Below are positions 16,603 to 24,943 of a stretch of DNA of 64,000 nt, in pieces. The stretch's first letter is position 1. Every line of letters starts with the position of its first letter. Source of the DNA: Desulforamulus reducens MI-1 (GTDB lineage: Bacteria; Bacillota; Desulfotomaculia; Desulfotomaculales; Desulfotomaculaceae); NCBI RefSeq assembly GCF_000016165.1, contig NC_009253.1, positions 1,708,332-1,772,331 on the forward strand, written 5' to 3'. The notes beneath the pieces were generated by a model. It had not been told where the DNA came from and searched no databases. It worked only from the letters and a program-made list of their open reading frames with translations. The position numbers were made by a program, and so were the translations under genes.

Positions 16603-18324
16603 CTAAAGGGTTTCTTGCCGCATTAATTTAATTAATTTACCCAGTTGAACCTTGGTCTCCGCCGTTGCTTCGCCCAGCAGACCCGCTATTTCCTGGGCCA
16701 CCATCATTTGTTTTTCAATTACATCCTGGGCCTGTTGGATGGTTTGACTTTTAATTAATTCGTACTGTTCCCGCTGTTTCTTTTCGGAAGTTATGTTAAT
16801 AAAGATTCCCACCACCGCATCGGTTCCTTTGACTGGGAAAATAATCTCATGGGTGACAATCCCCAGTAAGGGATAGGTCTCGGTGGTATTAATCATTTCC
16901 CCGCTTTGAATCACCTTCAAGAAATTAGTGGCAGGCATTAGAGTGAGAAGTCTTTGTCCCACAACCTCGGAAGCAGAACACTGAAAGAGTGCCTCTGCCG
17001 CTGGATTGATCTCTAAAATATCCAGATTTTTACCCACCACGATGATGGCATTGGGCATGGCCGAAATGACCCGATTTGACATGGATTCTGCCCGTTTTCT
17101 CATATAGGGAATACACATTTCTACTTCGGCCTTACCCTGATAAACAGCCACAGCCTTGTCACGGCAGGAGTTGTAGCCACAATTTCCGCAGTTAAACTCC
17201 TGGGCTGCTGATAATTTGCCGGTTCTGGCCAAAATACCTTGAATTTCAGCTTCACTTGGATAGGGTTGCTCCACCTTACGGTTGACAAAATCTCTTTTTA
17301 AAGGAATCTCAGGCAGTTTATAATCATCAATTACGAAAACACATTCACCGGACGAGTTGTAATACTCCAGAAGTTTGCGTTGTCGCATAAAAAGACTTTC
17401 TTCCAGACAGAGGGAAAGGGGACCATTAATGCAGCCACCTTTACAGGCCCAGAGTTCCATTAACTTAGGAGGGTTTGTAATCTGTCCTTGACTAAGGTGT
17501 TTAACAAATTCGATGCAACTGTCCAAACCAGATATGGTCAGAAAATCTTCCCCGGCTTGCCGCAGTTCTTCGGCTACGGCCCAAATGACACCGCCTTCCA
17601 CGGGATAAATGCGGTTTTGGCAAGGGGAAAAGCTGTCAAAGGCCGAAGGGGAAAGATCTTCCGTCAAGGGTACCGAGTCCTGAATCCAATCCCATAGCTC
17701 GTTAAAACCCAGGAAATAATCAATGGTATCCTTCAGGCCCAGGAGTTGAGCTTCATCCCGTTTGGCTGCACAGGGGCCTATGTAGACCACTTTGGCATAG
17801 GGATTGAGGGATTTTATAATTCTTCCCTGGGCGATCATAGGTGAAACGATGGGAGCCAGCAGGGTAATTAATTCGGGATAATACCGCTCAATTAAATTAA
17901 CAATCACCGGACAGTAACTAATCAGGCGGGGGGTTTCAAAACCCATGTTTAGATACTCTTGTGTAACCATACCAGCACCAATGGAGGTTTCTTGAACTTC
18001 AATAAAACCCAATTTCTTTAATAGGGTTGGCAATAAATCCGGTTTTTTCAGGGGAAGGGCACTGATGAAGGAAGCGGCCACCACGGCAATGACGGGGGTT
18101 CCTTCGGCCAAGAGTTGTTTTACTTCTTTGAGATCGGAAACGGGCCTTTTGGCCCTTTGGGGGCAAGCAAGAATACACTGGCCGCAATGGACACAAAGTT
18201 CATCTATGACCTGGGCATGAAATCTGCCCTGATGACCGGTATTCATCCTGATGGCCTTTAAGTTGCAGATCCTTACACAACGGTAGCAATCACGACATTT
18301 TGCTCCAGTATAGATTAACCCCAT
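16603..18324 (-). CDS. Sensory-type (group C) [FeFe]-hydrogenase H-cluster protein with PAS domain
   Basis: 573 residues. Two N-terminal [4Fe-4S] sets: CRDCYRCVRIC (from about residue 9) and CVHCGQCILACP. The H-cluster region has L1 reduced to SYCPV (instead of TSCCPxW), L2 GPCAAKRDE and L3 WACKGGCINGP, so all four cluster cysteines are kept although the motifs deviate from catalytic enzymes. A second Fe-S domain follows (CGNCGYNSC...C, about 375-400), then a PAS domain (about 415-520; MPNAIIVVGKNLDILEINPA) and a C-terminal helical region. Known group C proteins are low-activity hydrogen sensors. Here the partner is the PP2C-type phosphatase downstream. No small regulatory site was seen in front. 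Confidence 0.83.
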   Translation of the reverse strand: MGLIYTGAKCRDCYRCVRICNLKAIRMNTGHQGRFHAQVIDELCVHCGQCILACPQRAKRPVSDLKEVKQLLAEGTPVIAVVAASFISALPLKKPDLLPTLLKKLGFIEVQETSIGAGMVTQEYLNMGFETPRLISYCPVIVNLIERYYPELITLLAPIVSPMIAQGRIIKSLNPYAKVVYIGPCAAKRDEAQLLGLKDTIDYFLGFNELWDWIQDSVPLTEDLSPSAFDSFSPCQNRIYPVEGGVIWAVAEELRQAGEDFLTISGLDSCIEFVKHLSQGQITNPPKLMELWACKGGCINGPLSLCLEESLFMRQRKLLEYYNSSGECVFVIDDYKLPEIPLKRDFVNRKVEQPYPSEAEIQGILARTGKLSAAQEFNCGNCGYNSCRDKAVAVYQGKAEVEMCIPYMRKRAESMSNRVISAMPNAIIVVGKNLDILEINPAAEALFQCSASEVVGQRLLTLMPATNFLKVIQSGEMINTTETYPLLGIVTHEIIFPVKGTDAVVGIFINITSEKKQREQYELIKSQTIQQAQDVIEKQMMVAQEIAGLLGEATAETKVQLGKLIKLMRQETL

Positions 18325-18411
18325 AATTACACCTCGTTTCTAGGGGAATTGTTAAATACTACTTGATTCAATTTTACTAGGAAGTTTCCCTTTTCCTTTA
18401 CGCAATTTATC

Positions 18412-18479
18412 TTGTGGTTGAGATCAAAGGGTGGTATCCTAACACTAGGTAAACGAAATGTGTGTAATTAGTTTACCTA
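18412..18479 (+). promoter_or_regulatory. Promoter and operator-like inverted repeat of the efflux operon
   Basis: TTGTGG (18412-18417), a 17-base spacer and TATCCT (18435-18440) form a plausible sigma-A promoter. Just downstream TAGGTAAAC (18446-18454) is repeated exactly inverted at 18471-18479, a site placed over the transcription start. The last gene of the operon encodes a TetR-type repressor, the obvious candidate to bind here. Confidence 0.55.
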
Positions 18480-18511
18480 AAAATTAACAGTATGCCAATG
18501 GGGGCGATAAT

Positions 18512-19498
18512 ATGAAGAAAAGAGTAGTGGCTTTTATCTTAGTAGGATTACTGGCTGGTGTTTTGTACTGGGGTTATCAACGTTTTTATAATCCCCAAGA
18601 ATCAGCTTTAACTGCCAGTGGGACAATCGAGGTAACAAAGGTGGAGCTCAGTGCCAAGCTTCCTGGAACCATTGGCGCTATTTCTGTAGTTGCTGGGGAT
18701 AAGGTAAAAAAAGGACAACTGGTTGGTCAGATAATCAGAAATGATCTGGTTGCTCAAAAGGAACGGGATGCATTGGGTGTACTTAAGACTGAAAGTCAGT
18801 TAAAGGATCTCAACTCCGGAGCCAGAGTACAGGAGATCAAGGAGGCATCGGCCAATGTAAACGTTGCCCAAGCTTCTTATGAAAAAGCACTGGCAGATTA
18901 TGAAAGGGGGGAGAAGTTATTTCAAGCAGCAGCTCTCCCACAGGAACAATTAGAAAAGCTTCAGACTGATCTTAGGATTAAAGAAAACCAACTGGCATCA
19001 TTCAGTGCTAAGCTAAGTTTACTAGAGGAAGGTAACCGTCCAGACGCCATTAAAGCTGCTCAAATAGAAATGGAGCGTGCACGGGCAATTTTGAAAGCCT
19101 CCGAGGCCCTGTTGGCAGATACTAAGATATTCTCTCCGGTGAGCGGAATAGTCTTATCCAAAAATCAGGAACCTGGGGAATTTGTTCAGGCCGGGGTATC
19201 TCTTGTTACGGTGGCGGATCTAAACGATATGTGGATTCGCGTTTATGTACCCACAGATGACCTACCTAAGCTGAGATTGGGGCAAGAAGTTTATTTTACT
19301 GTTAGTGGCAGTAATGATCATTATGCTGGTCAGATAGAAGAAATAGCTTCTCAGGGTGAATACACTCCTAAAACTATACAGACAAAAAATGAACGCACTA
19401 ACATAGTTTATGCTGTAAAGATTCGGGTCACGAAACCCAACGGAACTTTGAAACCCGGTATGCCCGCAGATGTGGTATTTCAACAGCGGGGTGAGTAA
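18512..19498 (+). CDS. HlyD-family membrane fusion protein (YbhG/EmrA-like)
   Basis: 328 residues. An N-terminal membrane anchor (VVAFILVGLLAGVLYWGY) leads into a biotinyl-lipoyl-like domain (SGTIEVTKVELSAKLPGTIG), a long alpha-hairpin coiled coil (about 80-200; EQLEKLQTDLRIKENQL), and the beta-barrel domain with IFSPVSGIVLSKNQEPGEFV. Such adaptors link ABC exporters to the cell surface. The gene opens a five-gene operon: its stop abuts the next ATG. ATG 18512 follows GGGGGCG. Confidence 0.85.
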   Translation: MKKRVVAFILVGLLAGVLYWGYQRFYNPQESALTASGTIEVTKVELSAKLPGTIGAISVVAGDKVKKGQLVGQIIRNDLVAQKERDALGVLKTESQLKDLNSGARVQEIKEASANVNVAQASYEKALADYERGEKLFQAAALPQEQLEKLQTDLRIKENQLASFSAKLSLLEEGNRPDAIKAAQIEMERARAILKASEALLADTKIFSPVSGIVLSKNQEPGEFVQAGVSLVTVADLNDMWIRVYVPTDDLPKLRLGQEVYFTVSGSNDHYAGQIEEIASQGEYTPKTIQTKNERTNIVYAVKIRVTKPNGTLKPGMPADVVFQQRGE

Positions 19499-20398
19499 AT
19501 GATTAAAACCCAGCAATTAAACAAAGAGTTTGGCTCCAGCCAAGCCGTAGCAGGGGTTTCCTTAGAAGTACAACGCGGAGAAATCTTTGGCTTAGTGGGT
19601 CCCGATGGCGCCGGTAAAACTACATTAATTCGCATGATTTGTGGACTTATTACACCTGATAGCGGGAGTGTACGCTTGGCCTTACCGGAACCAACAGCAG
19701 AACAGGGGGCCTTTGGCTACATGCCCCAAAAGTTTAGTTTATATGGTGATCTTACGGTCATGGAAAATATTAATTTCTTTGGTTCTATGTATGGCTTAGG
19801 ACGGAAAACTGTTGGGCAAAGGGCAGATGAAATACTACAGATAACTAATCTCATTCAGTTTAAGAAGAGATTTGCCGATAATCTCTCGGGTGGTATGAAG
19901 CAAAAGCTAGCTTTAACCTGTGCTCTTATTTCCAGACCACAGTTACTGGTCTTGGACGAGCCCACCTTTGGTGTGGATCCAGAGTCCAGAAAGGAGTTTT
20001 GGAAGATTCTTTACCAGTTAAATAAGGGTGGTATGACCATTTTAGTTTCCACTCCCTATATGGATGAGGCTGAATTGTGTAAAAAAGTAGGGTTCATGAA
20101 TAACGGCAAGTTAGTGGCAGTTGATACACCGGGCAACTTAAAAGGCAGCTTTCCCTACAGGGTACTGGAAGTTAAGGCAGCTACTCGGGAGCCTGAAATC
20201 TTCAGTCAAGGAAAAGAGATATTGGATGCCAATTTTTATGGTTATAAATATCATTTGGTAGTTAGGGACCATCAGGCAGCTTTAGAGGAGATCCGCTCTA
20301 TCTTAGCGAAACGGGATATCCTATTATATTCTGTGGCAGAGGTGGCTGCAACGATGGAGAATGTCTTTGTGGTCCTGGCTGAACAAGGGGTGGTTTAA
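19499..20398 (+). CDS. ABC transporter ATP-binding protein (first half of a YbhF-like ATPase)
   Basis: 299 residues with Walker A GPDGAGKTT, signature NLSGGMKQKLAL, Walker B LLVLDEPTFGVDPESR and the switch region replaced by STPYMDEAE (no histidine). In Enterobacteria YbhF is one protein with two nucleotide-binding domains; here the halves are separate adjacent genes. The missing H-loop histidine suggests this is the non-canonical site of an asymmetric pair. It starts one base after the HlyD stop. Confidence 0.85.
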   Translation: MIKTQQLNKEFGSSQAVAGVSLEVQRGEIFGLVGPDGAGKTTLIRMICGLITPDSGSVRLALPEPTAEQGAFGYMPQKFSLYGDLTVMENINFFGSMYGLGRKTVGQRADEILQITNLIQFKKRFADNLSGGMKQKLALTCALISRPQLLVLDEPTFGVDPESRKEFWKILYQLNKGGMTILVSTPYMDEAELCKKVGFMNNGKLVAVDTPGNLKGSFPYRVLEVKAATREPEIFSQGKEILDANFYGYKYHLVVRDHQAALEEIRSILAKRDILLYSVAEVAATMENVFVVLAEQGVV

Positions 20399-21322
20399 AT
20401 GGATTATGTGGTAGAGACCAATGATTTAACCAGAACCTTTGGCAGTTTTACCGCCGTGAATAAGCTGACTATTAAAATTCGTCCCGGCGAAATATATGGT
20501 TTTTTGGGTCCGAACGGTTCCGGTAAATCCACAACCATACGGATGCTCTGTGGTATTCTAGAACCTACCTCCGGCAGCGGCAGGGTGCTGGGCTACGATT
20601 TAGCCAGCGAGTCTGAGCAAATTAAAAGTCGCATTGGTTACATGTCGCAAAAATTTAGTCTTTATGATGACTTAACAGTACAGGAAAACCTTAGTTTTTA
20701 TGCAGGGCTTTACAGTGTGCCACGGCCGGAGCGGAAAACGCGAATTGAAGAAATGATAGAGATGGCCTGTCTTACCGGGCGTGAAAAGGAACTGGTAGTC
20801 AATCTTAGTCTGGGTTGGAAGCAACGATTGGCACTGGGCTGCGCCATCCTTTCCAAACCCGCCATCATATTTTTGGATGAACCAACCAGCGGCATAAGTC
20901 CCACTAGCCGTAAAATGTTTTTTAATATTATACAAGGATTGGCTAATGCAGGAACCACAATCATGGTTACCACCCACTTCATGGATGAGGCTGAACGCTG
21001 TAGCAATATTGCCTTTATTTCCGAGGGCCATTTAATTGCCAATGATACACCGGACAACCTGAGAAACAATGTGCTGGAGGGTGTGTTGGCAGAGGTGGCT
21101 ACTAATAATCCCATGGACAGACTACCTGTGGTTGAAGCCCTACCATATGTTAAGGAATGTTCTGTCCATGGTTCTCTATTACATGTGCTGGTGCAGTCTG
21201 AAGAGAATCTGTCGGAGCTTCAACAACACACAGCTGGTAACATAAAGAAAATAACACCCTCCCTGGAGGATGTATTTATTGCTTTGTCCAGGCAGAGAAG
21301 GAGGGGTAGTGCCAATGAGTAG
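20399..21322 (+). CDS. ABC transporter ATP-binding protein (second half of a YbhF-like ATPase)
   Basis: 307 residues with Walker A GPNGSGKST, a degenerate signature NLSLGWKQRLAL (LSLGW in place of LSGGQ, as in the C-terminal half of YbhF), Walker B IIFLDEPTSGISPTSR and switch histidine TTHFMDEAE. Here the H-loop is kept while the signature is altered, complementing the first ATPase. Start follows the previous stop directly; the end overlaps the permease start by eight bases. Confidence 0.85.
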   Translation: MDYVVETNDLTRTFGSFTAVNKLTIKIRPGEIYGFLGPNGSGKSTTIRMLCGILEPTSGSGRVLGYDLASESEQIKSRIGYMSQKFSLYDDLTVQENLSFYAGLYSVPRPERKTRIEEMIEMACLTGREKELVVNLSLGWKQRLALGCAILSKPAIIFLDEPTSGISPTSRKMFFNIIQGLANAGTTIMVTTHFMDEAERCSNIAFISEGHLIANDTPDNLRNNVLEGVLAEVATNNPMDRLPVVEALPYVKECSVHGSLLHVLVQSEENLSELQQHTAGNIKKITPSLEDVFIALSRQRRRGSANE

Positions 21323-22424
21323 AATTTTATCCATCTTATATAAGGAATTTTTACAAATGAAAAGAGATCGCTTAACCATTGGGTTAATTTTCATGCTTCC
21401 CCTGGTGCAGCTGCTGCTTTTTGGCTATGCTATCCAAACTGAAGTAAAACATATACCCACAGTGGTTTTTGATCAATCCTTATCTCCGGAGAGTCGTGAA
21501 CTGCTGGATTCCTTCAAGGTATCAGGTTACTTTGAGGTTACAGAGATGGCGGGAAGCTATACAGAAGTTACCGACATGATCGATAAAGGTACTGTTAAGG
21601 TGGGGGTGATTTTCCCGCCTGATTTTGCTGGGAATGTGAGAAGGGGAGATACCGCCCAGGTCCAAGTACTAGTAGATGCCACAGATAGTATGGTTTCTAA
21701 TTCTGCCATCGCCACTGCTAATGCCATTGGACTAATTAAATCCCAGAATGTTATTATTGAAAAGGTTGGTCATTATCAACCTCCCTACGATGTGCGAGTT
21801 CGGCCTTGGTATAATCCAGATGGAATTACGGCCTATTACATGGTACCGGCTATTTTGGGAATCATTGTAACAATGACAATGGTAATGATGACATCAATGG
21901 GGATTGTTCGTGAGCGGGAGCGGGGAACTCTGGAGCAGCTTATTGTTACCCCCATTAAATCCTATGAATTAATGATTGGAAAGGTTATTCCATACGTTGC
22001 CCTGGGTTATCTGCAAATTACGGTAGCATTGCTGGTGGGAGTGATTATCTTTGATGTTCCCATCCGGGGCAGCTTACTGCAACTGTATCTTTTAACACTG
22101 TTCTTTATTACTGCGTCCTTGGGTATTGGTGTACTGATATCTAACATCGCCAAGTCACAAATGCAAGCCATGCAAATGTCATTTTTCGTTCTATTGCCTA
22201 GTATTTTGCTATCGGGATTTATGTTTCCAAGGGATGCTATGCCTGTTGTGATAAAATATATAAGTAACCTGATCCCTCTAACTTATTATTTAACCATTAT
22301 TCGGGGGATTGTCCTGAAGGGGATAGGATTTTCTTATCTGGTACCCCAAGTCATAGCATTGTTTACTTTCACAGTAGTATTGATGACTATTAGTATCTTA
22401 AAGTTTAAGAAGAAGATTGTCTAA
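21315..22424 (+). CDS. ABC-2 type permease (YbhS/YbhR-like)
   Basis: 369 residues from ATG 21315 behind GGAGGGG. One N-terminal membrane segment, a large extracytoplasmic domain (about 40-170) and five C-terminal segments, including the conserved RERERGTLEQLIVTPIKSYE loop. This is the ABC-2 exporter layout. Enteric operons carry two such permeases (YbhS and YbhR); only one is present, so it may work as a homodimer. Substrates in the family are cationic drugs and dyes. Confidence 0.85.
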   Translation: MSRILSILYKEFLQMKRDRLTIGLIFMLPLVQLLLFGYAIQTEVKHIPTVVFDQSLSPESRELLDSFKVSGYFEVTEMAGSYTEVTDMIDKGTVKVGVIFPPDFAGNVRRGDTAQVQVLVDATDSMVSNSAIATANAIGLIKSQNVIIEKVGHYQPPYDVRVRPWYNPDGITAYYMVPAILGIIVTMTMVMMTSMGIVRERERGTLEQLIVTPIKSYELMIGKVIPYVALGYLQITVALLVGVIIFDVPIRGSLLQLYLLTLFFITASLGIGVLISNIAKSQMQAMQMSFFVLLPSILLSGFMFPRDAMPVVIKYISNLIPLTYYLTIIRGIVLKGIGFSYLVPQVIALFTFTVVLMTISILKFKKKIV

Positions 22425-22443
22425 CCTTGAAGGTGGTGATTCA

Positions 22444-23022
22444 ATGGAGCCGCGTGAGAAAATTATTGTACTTTTTAGGGAGTTGGCGGAGGAAAGGGGT
22501 TTTTACGGAGTTACGGTGGATGAATTGGCAGCTCGTAATAATATGAGTAAACGAACAATCTATCGCTATTTTAAAAGCAAGGAAGAAATCGTCGAGGGAG
22601 TTATGCGGCAGTTTATGCTGGAGACCGAGAAAGAGGTTTTTCAGGTTTTGCAAAACCATGGCACTCCTATTGAGAGAATCACCAATTTTGTTAAATTGAT
22701 CTCGGAAAGACTAAGGATTTTGTCGCCAAGAGTCTTGAGTGAACTGCAGCGGCACTATCCAGATATTTGGGAACAGGTGGAGCAATTTCGTGCAGAAAAG
22801 ATAAAGTACCTAATTGAAATGATCGTGGAAGGCAGTAAGGAGGGCTACTTTAAGGAAATTAACCCCACCATCGTTACAGCCTCTCTTTTGTCAACTGTCC
22901 GCAGTGTGGTGAATCCAACCTTTGTTGTGGAAAATAACCTTACAATAGAAGAAGCATTTAAAACAGTTATGCACACATTCTTATATGGTATTGTGGCTGA
23001 TCAAAAACTCCCTGCTATATAA
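22444..23022 (+). CDS. TetR-family transcriptional regulator
   Basis: 192 residues from ATG 22444, behind AAGGTGGTG; earlier in-frame codons lie inside the permease gene. The N-terminal helix-turn-helix reads VTVDELAARNNMSKRTIYRYF followed by KSKEEIVEG, the TetR signature. The C-terminal ligand domain is not specific. As the last gene of the HlyD-ABC operon it likely represses it through the inverted repeat at 18446-18479 and is released by an exported compound. That link is inference. Confidence 0.85.
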   Translation: MEPREKIIVLFRELAEERGFYGVTVDELAARNNMSKRTIYRYFKSKEEIVEGVMRQFMLETEKEVFQVLQNHGTPIERITNFVKLISERLRILSPRVLSELQRHYPDIWEQVEQFRAEKIKYLIEMIVEGSKEGYFKEINPTIVTASLLSTVRSVVNPTFVVENNLTIEEAFKTVMHTFLYGIVADQKLPAI

Positions 23023-23034
23023 CAGGGAGTTTTT
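23003..23034 (+). terminator. Terminator of the efflux operon
   Basis: AAAAACTCCCTG and CAGGGAGTTTTT form a 12-bp stem with an eight-base loop that contains the TetR stop codon. Confidence 0.85.
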
Positions 23035-23216
23035 CCTTTACCATAGCAAGTCACCTTACTTTTTTTAATAATATATTTTAGAGGGAGTCGATTTGTTAAT
23101 GAGCTTAAGAATGGAGCTGGGAGTTTACTAAAAATCTGTAAACAATCCAGAGATTTGTTTTATAATGCAATTAGGATGAAGAAAGCAAGTTGTATTTTTC
23201 GAATGAGGTGAAAAAA

Positions 23217-23735
23217 TTGCCAGAAAGAATGATAGGAAAATTGGGAGACCCTGCCTTGCGTAAGGTATGTAAACCCGTATGCGAAATTACACCTAACATA
23301 TTACAATTATTGAATGATATGGCGGATACACTCAGGGCTACGCCTAACGGTGCCGCATTAGCTGCACCCCAGGTGGGATTTCTGAGAAGAGTTGTAGTAA
23401 TCGACCTAGGCAATGAAAAGATTGAATTGATTAACCCGGAAATCATAGAAAAATCTGGTGAACAAGTTGGTTCCGAGGGATGTTTATCCCTACCGGGTAT
23501 CTGGGGCAGGGTGAAAAGGAGTAAATTTGTTAAAGTTAAGGCCATGAACAGAGAAGGGGAAGAAATTCTTGTGGAAGGAAAGGGGCTTTTGGCCCGCTGT
23601 CTACAGCATGAGATTGACCATTTAGATGGTATTTTATATATTGACCATGTTGCTGCGGGGCAGCTTTTCCTTGAGCAGACAAATGAACCTCTTGATGTTT
23701 ATAAGCTGATACAAAAATCCAAAGAAAATGGGTAG
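23217..23735 (+). CDS. def: Peptide deformylase
   Basis: 172 residues from TTG 23217, six bases from GAGGTG. Motif 1 reads GAALAAPQVG (usual GxGLAAPQVG), motif 2 EGCLSLPG with the zinc-binding Cys, motif 3 QHEIDHLDG with both His ligands and the catalytic Glu. It removes the formyl group from nascent N-termini. The methionine aminopeptidase gene follows after 17 bases, so the two steps of N-terminal processing are encoded together. A TATAAT at 23161 suggests a promoter just upstream. Confidence 0.92.
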   Translation: MPERMIGKLGDPALRKVCKPVCEITPNILQLLNDMADTLRATPNGAALAAPQVGFLRRVVVIDLGNEKIELINPEIIEKSGEQVGSEGCLSLPGIWGRVKRSKFVKVKAMNREGEEILVEGKGLLARCLQHEIDHLDGILYIDHVAAGQLFLEQTNEPLDVYKLIQKSKENG

Positions 23736-23752
23736 ATATGGGAGGTTAAGCT

Positions 23753-24499
23753 GTGATTATTATTAAATCACCCCAGGAGATTCAAATTATGAGGGAGGCA
23801 GGAAAGATGGTTGCCGAGTGTCACGCCATTCTTGCCGAACGAGTAAAGCCTGGCGTGACCACAGGTGAACTGGATCAAATTATTGAAAAGCATATACGAA
23901 AACTCGGGGGAGTACCCAGCTTTAAAGGGCACATGGGTTTTCCAGCCACCATCTGCGTGGCTATCAATGATGTAATTTGCCATGGATTCCCGGGTCCCAG
24001 GGAACTTAGGGCTGGTGAAGTTGTCACAATAGATATAGGTGCTTTGTATAAAGGTTATCATGCGGATTCTGCCTGGAGCTACGCCGTTGGGGAGGTTTCC
24101 CCAGAGATCCAGCAGCTAATGAAGGTAACCAAGGAATGCTTGTATCGGGGCATTGCTATGGCTCGTCCGGGCAACCGGACCGGGGATATCGGCAATGCCA
24201 TACAGACCTATGCGGAAAGCTTCCATTACGGTGTTGTAAGGGAATTTTGTGGCCACGGTGTGGGGCGGAGTTTGTGGGAGGCACCTGAAATACCTCACTA
24301 TGGCAGACCCAACAGAGGCCCATCGTTGCAAGCCGGCATTACTATAGCCATTGAACCAATGATTACCCTTGGAGCTTGGAAAGCTAAATTGGACCGGGAC
24401 GGCTGGACAGCCCGGACGGTGGATGGTTCTATCTGTGTTCAATATGAGCACACTTTGGCTGTTACCGAGGACGAACCGATTATTATAACTACTTTATAG
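23753..24499 (+). CDS. map: Methionine aminopeptidase, type I
   Basis: 248 residues from GTG 23753 behind GGGAGGT. The metal ligands of the pita-bread fold are recognisable: Asp in VTIDIGALYKGYHADSAW (two), His in FCGHGVGR, Glu in AIEPMIT and Glu in QYEHTLAV. It removes the initiator Met after deformylation. Second gene of the def-map unit; a strong terminator follows. Confidence 0.92.
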   Translation: MIIIKSPQEIQIMREAGKMVAECHAILAERVKPGVTTGELDQIIEKHIRKLGGVPSFKGHMGFPATICVAINDVICHGFPGPRELRAGEVVTIDIGALYKGYHADSAWSYAVGEVSPEIQQLMKVTKECLYRGIAMARPGNRTGDIGNAIQTYAESFHYGVVREFCGHGVGRSLWEAPEIPHYGRPNRGPSLQAGITIAIEPMITLGAWKAKLDRDGWTARTVDGSICVQYEHTLAVTEDEPIIITTL

Positions 24500-24508
24500 G
24501 GATGACGA

Positions 24509-24557
24509 TAAAAAAGAGTTTAATCTTTACCAAAGATAAAGATTAAACTCTTTTTTT
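24509..24557. terminator. Strong terminator after map
   Basis: A 19-bp perfect stem (AAAAAAGAGTTTAATCTTT with its complement) around ACCAAAGAT-type loop, ending in a run of T. It can also work on the opposite strand. Confidence 0.88.
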
Positions 24558-24670
24558 AGCAAATCAGAAAGTATAAAATTTCCGACTTGCATAAGGGCAA
24601 CTAAGGCTTACGCTGTCTCCTAAAGGCTCTCGTGCCCTATAGGGTATAGCGTAAGCCAAGTTTTCTTTAC
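24558..24670. repeat. Dispersed palindromic intergenic repeat, copy 3
   Basis: Begins AGCAAATCAGAAAGTATAAA, contains GACTTGCATAAGGGCAACTA, GGCTTACGC and its inverted partner GCGTAAGCC, and ends TTTTCTTTAC. It abuts the 3' CCA of the tRNA-Pro gene. Confidence 0.87.
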
Positions 24671-24756
24671 TGGTCGGAGCTACAGGAGTTGAACCTGCGA
24701 CCTCTACCACCCCTACCACCCCAAGGTAGCGCTCTCCCAAACTGAGCTACGCCCCG
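24671..24756 (-). tRNA. tRNA-Pro (anticodon GGG) with 9-nt tandem duplication, probable pseudo-tRNA
   Basis: The minus strand reads as a tRNA-Pro: D-arm GCTCAGTTTGGGAGAGC, anticodon arm CTACC/GGTAG around TTGGGGT (anticodon GGG), T-arm GCAGGTTCAACTCCTGT and encoded CCA. After the anticodon stem the nine bases GGGTGGTAG occur twice, which lengthens the variable region from 5 to 14 nt. The acceptor stem is also imperfect: CGGGGCG faces AGCTCCG with one G-U and one G-A. tRNA-Pro(UGG) can read all proline codons in bacteria, so loss would be tolerated. Confidence 0.8.
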
Positions 24757-24943
24757 GCTATTTGTTGAACTTTCTTGGAGACAAAATGTATTATAACCAA
24801 GATGGACAATGAGTTTGAGTTATAATAGCGACTTGATAAGTTGTGTCGTGAAAGGGAAACCCTCACGAATTGCGGAGGGTTCAAGTACAAGCCACCGAAG
24901 AGGCGGGCTAAGGGTTTTCCGTATCTAACAATTCGATAGGATA
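24757..24943 (-). other. Intergenic stretch with two hairpins after the pgaC-like gene
   Basis: On the minus strand GCCCGCC/GGTGGC-type and AACCCTC/GTGAGGGTT (about 24856-24882) stem-loops follow the glycosyltransferase stop codon. The second precedes TTTCCCTTT and is a weak terminator candidate. No gene is seen. Confidence 0.4.
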
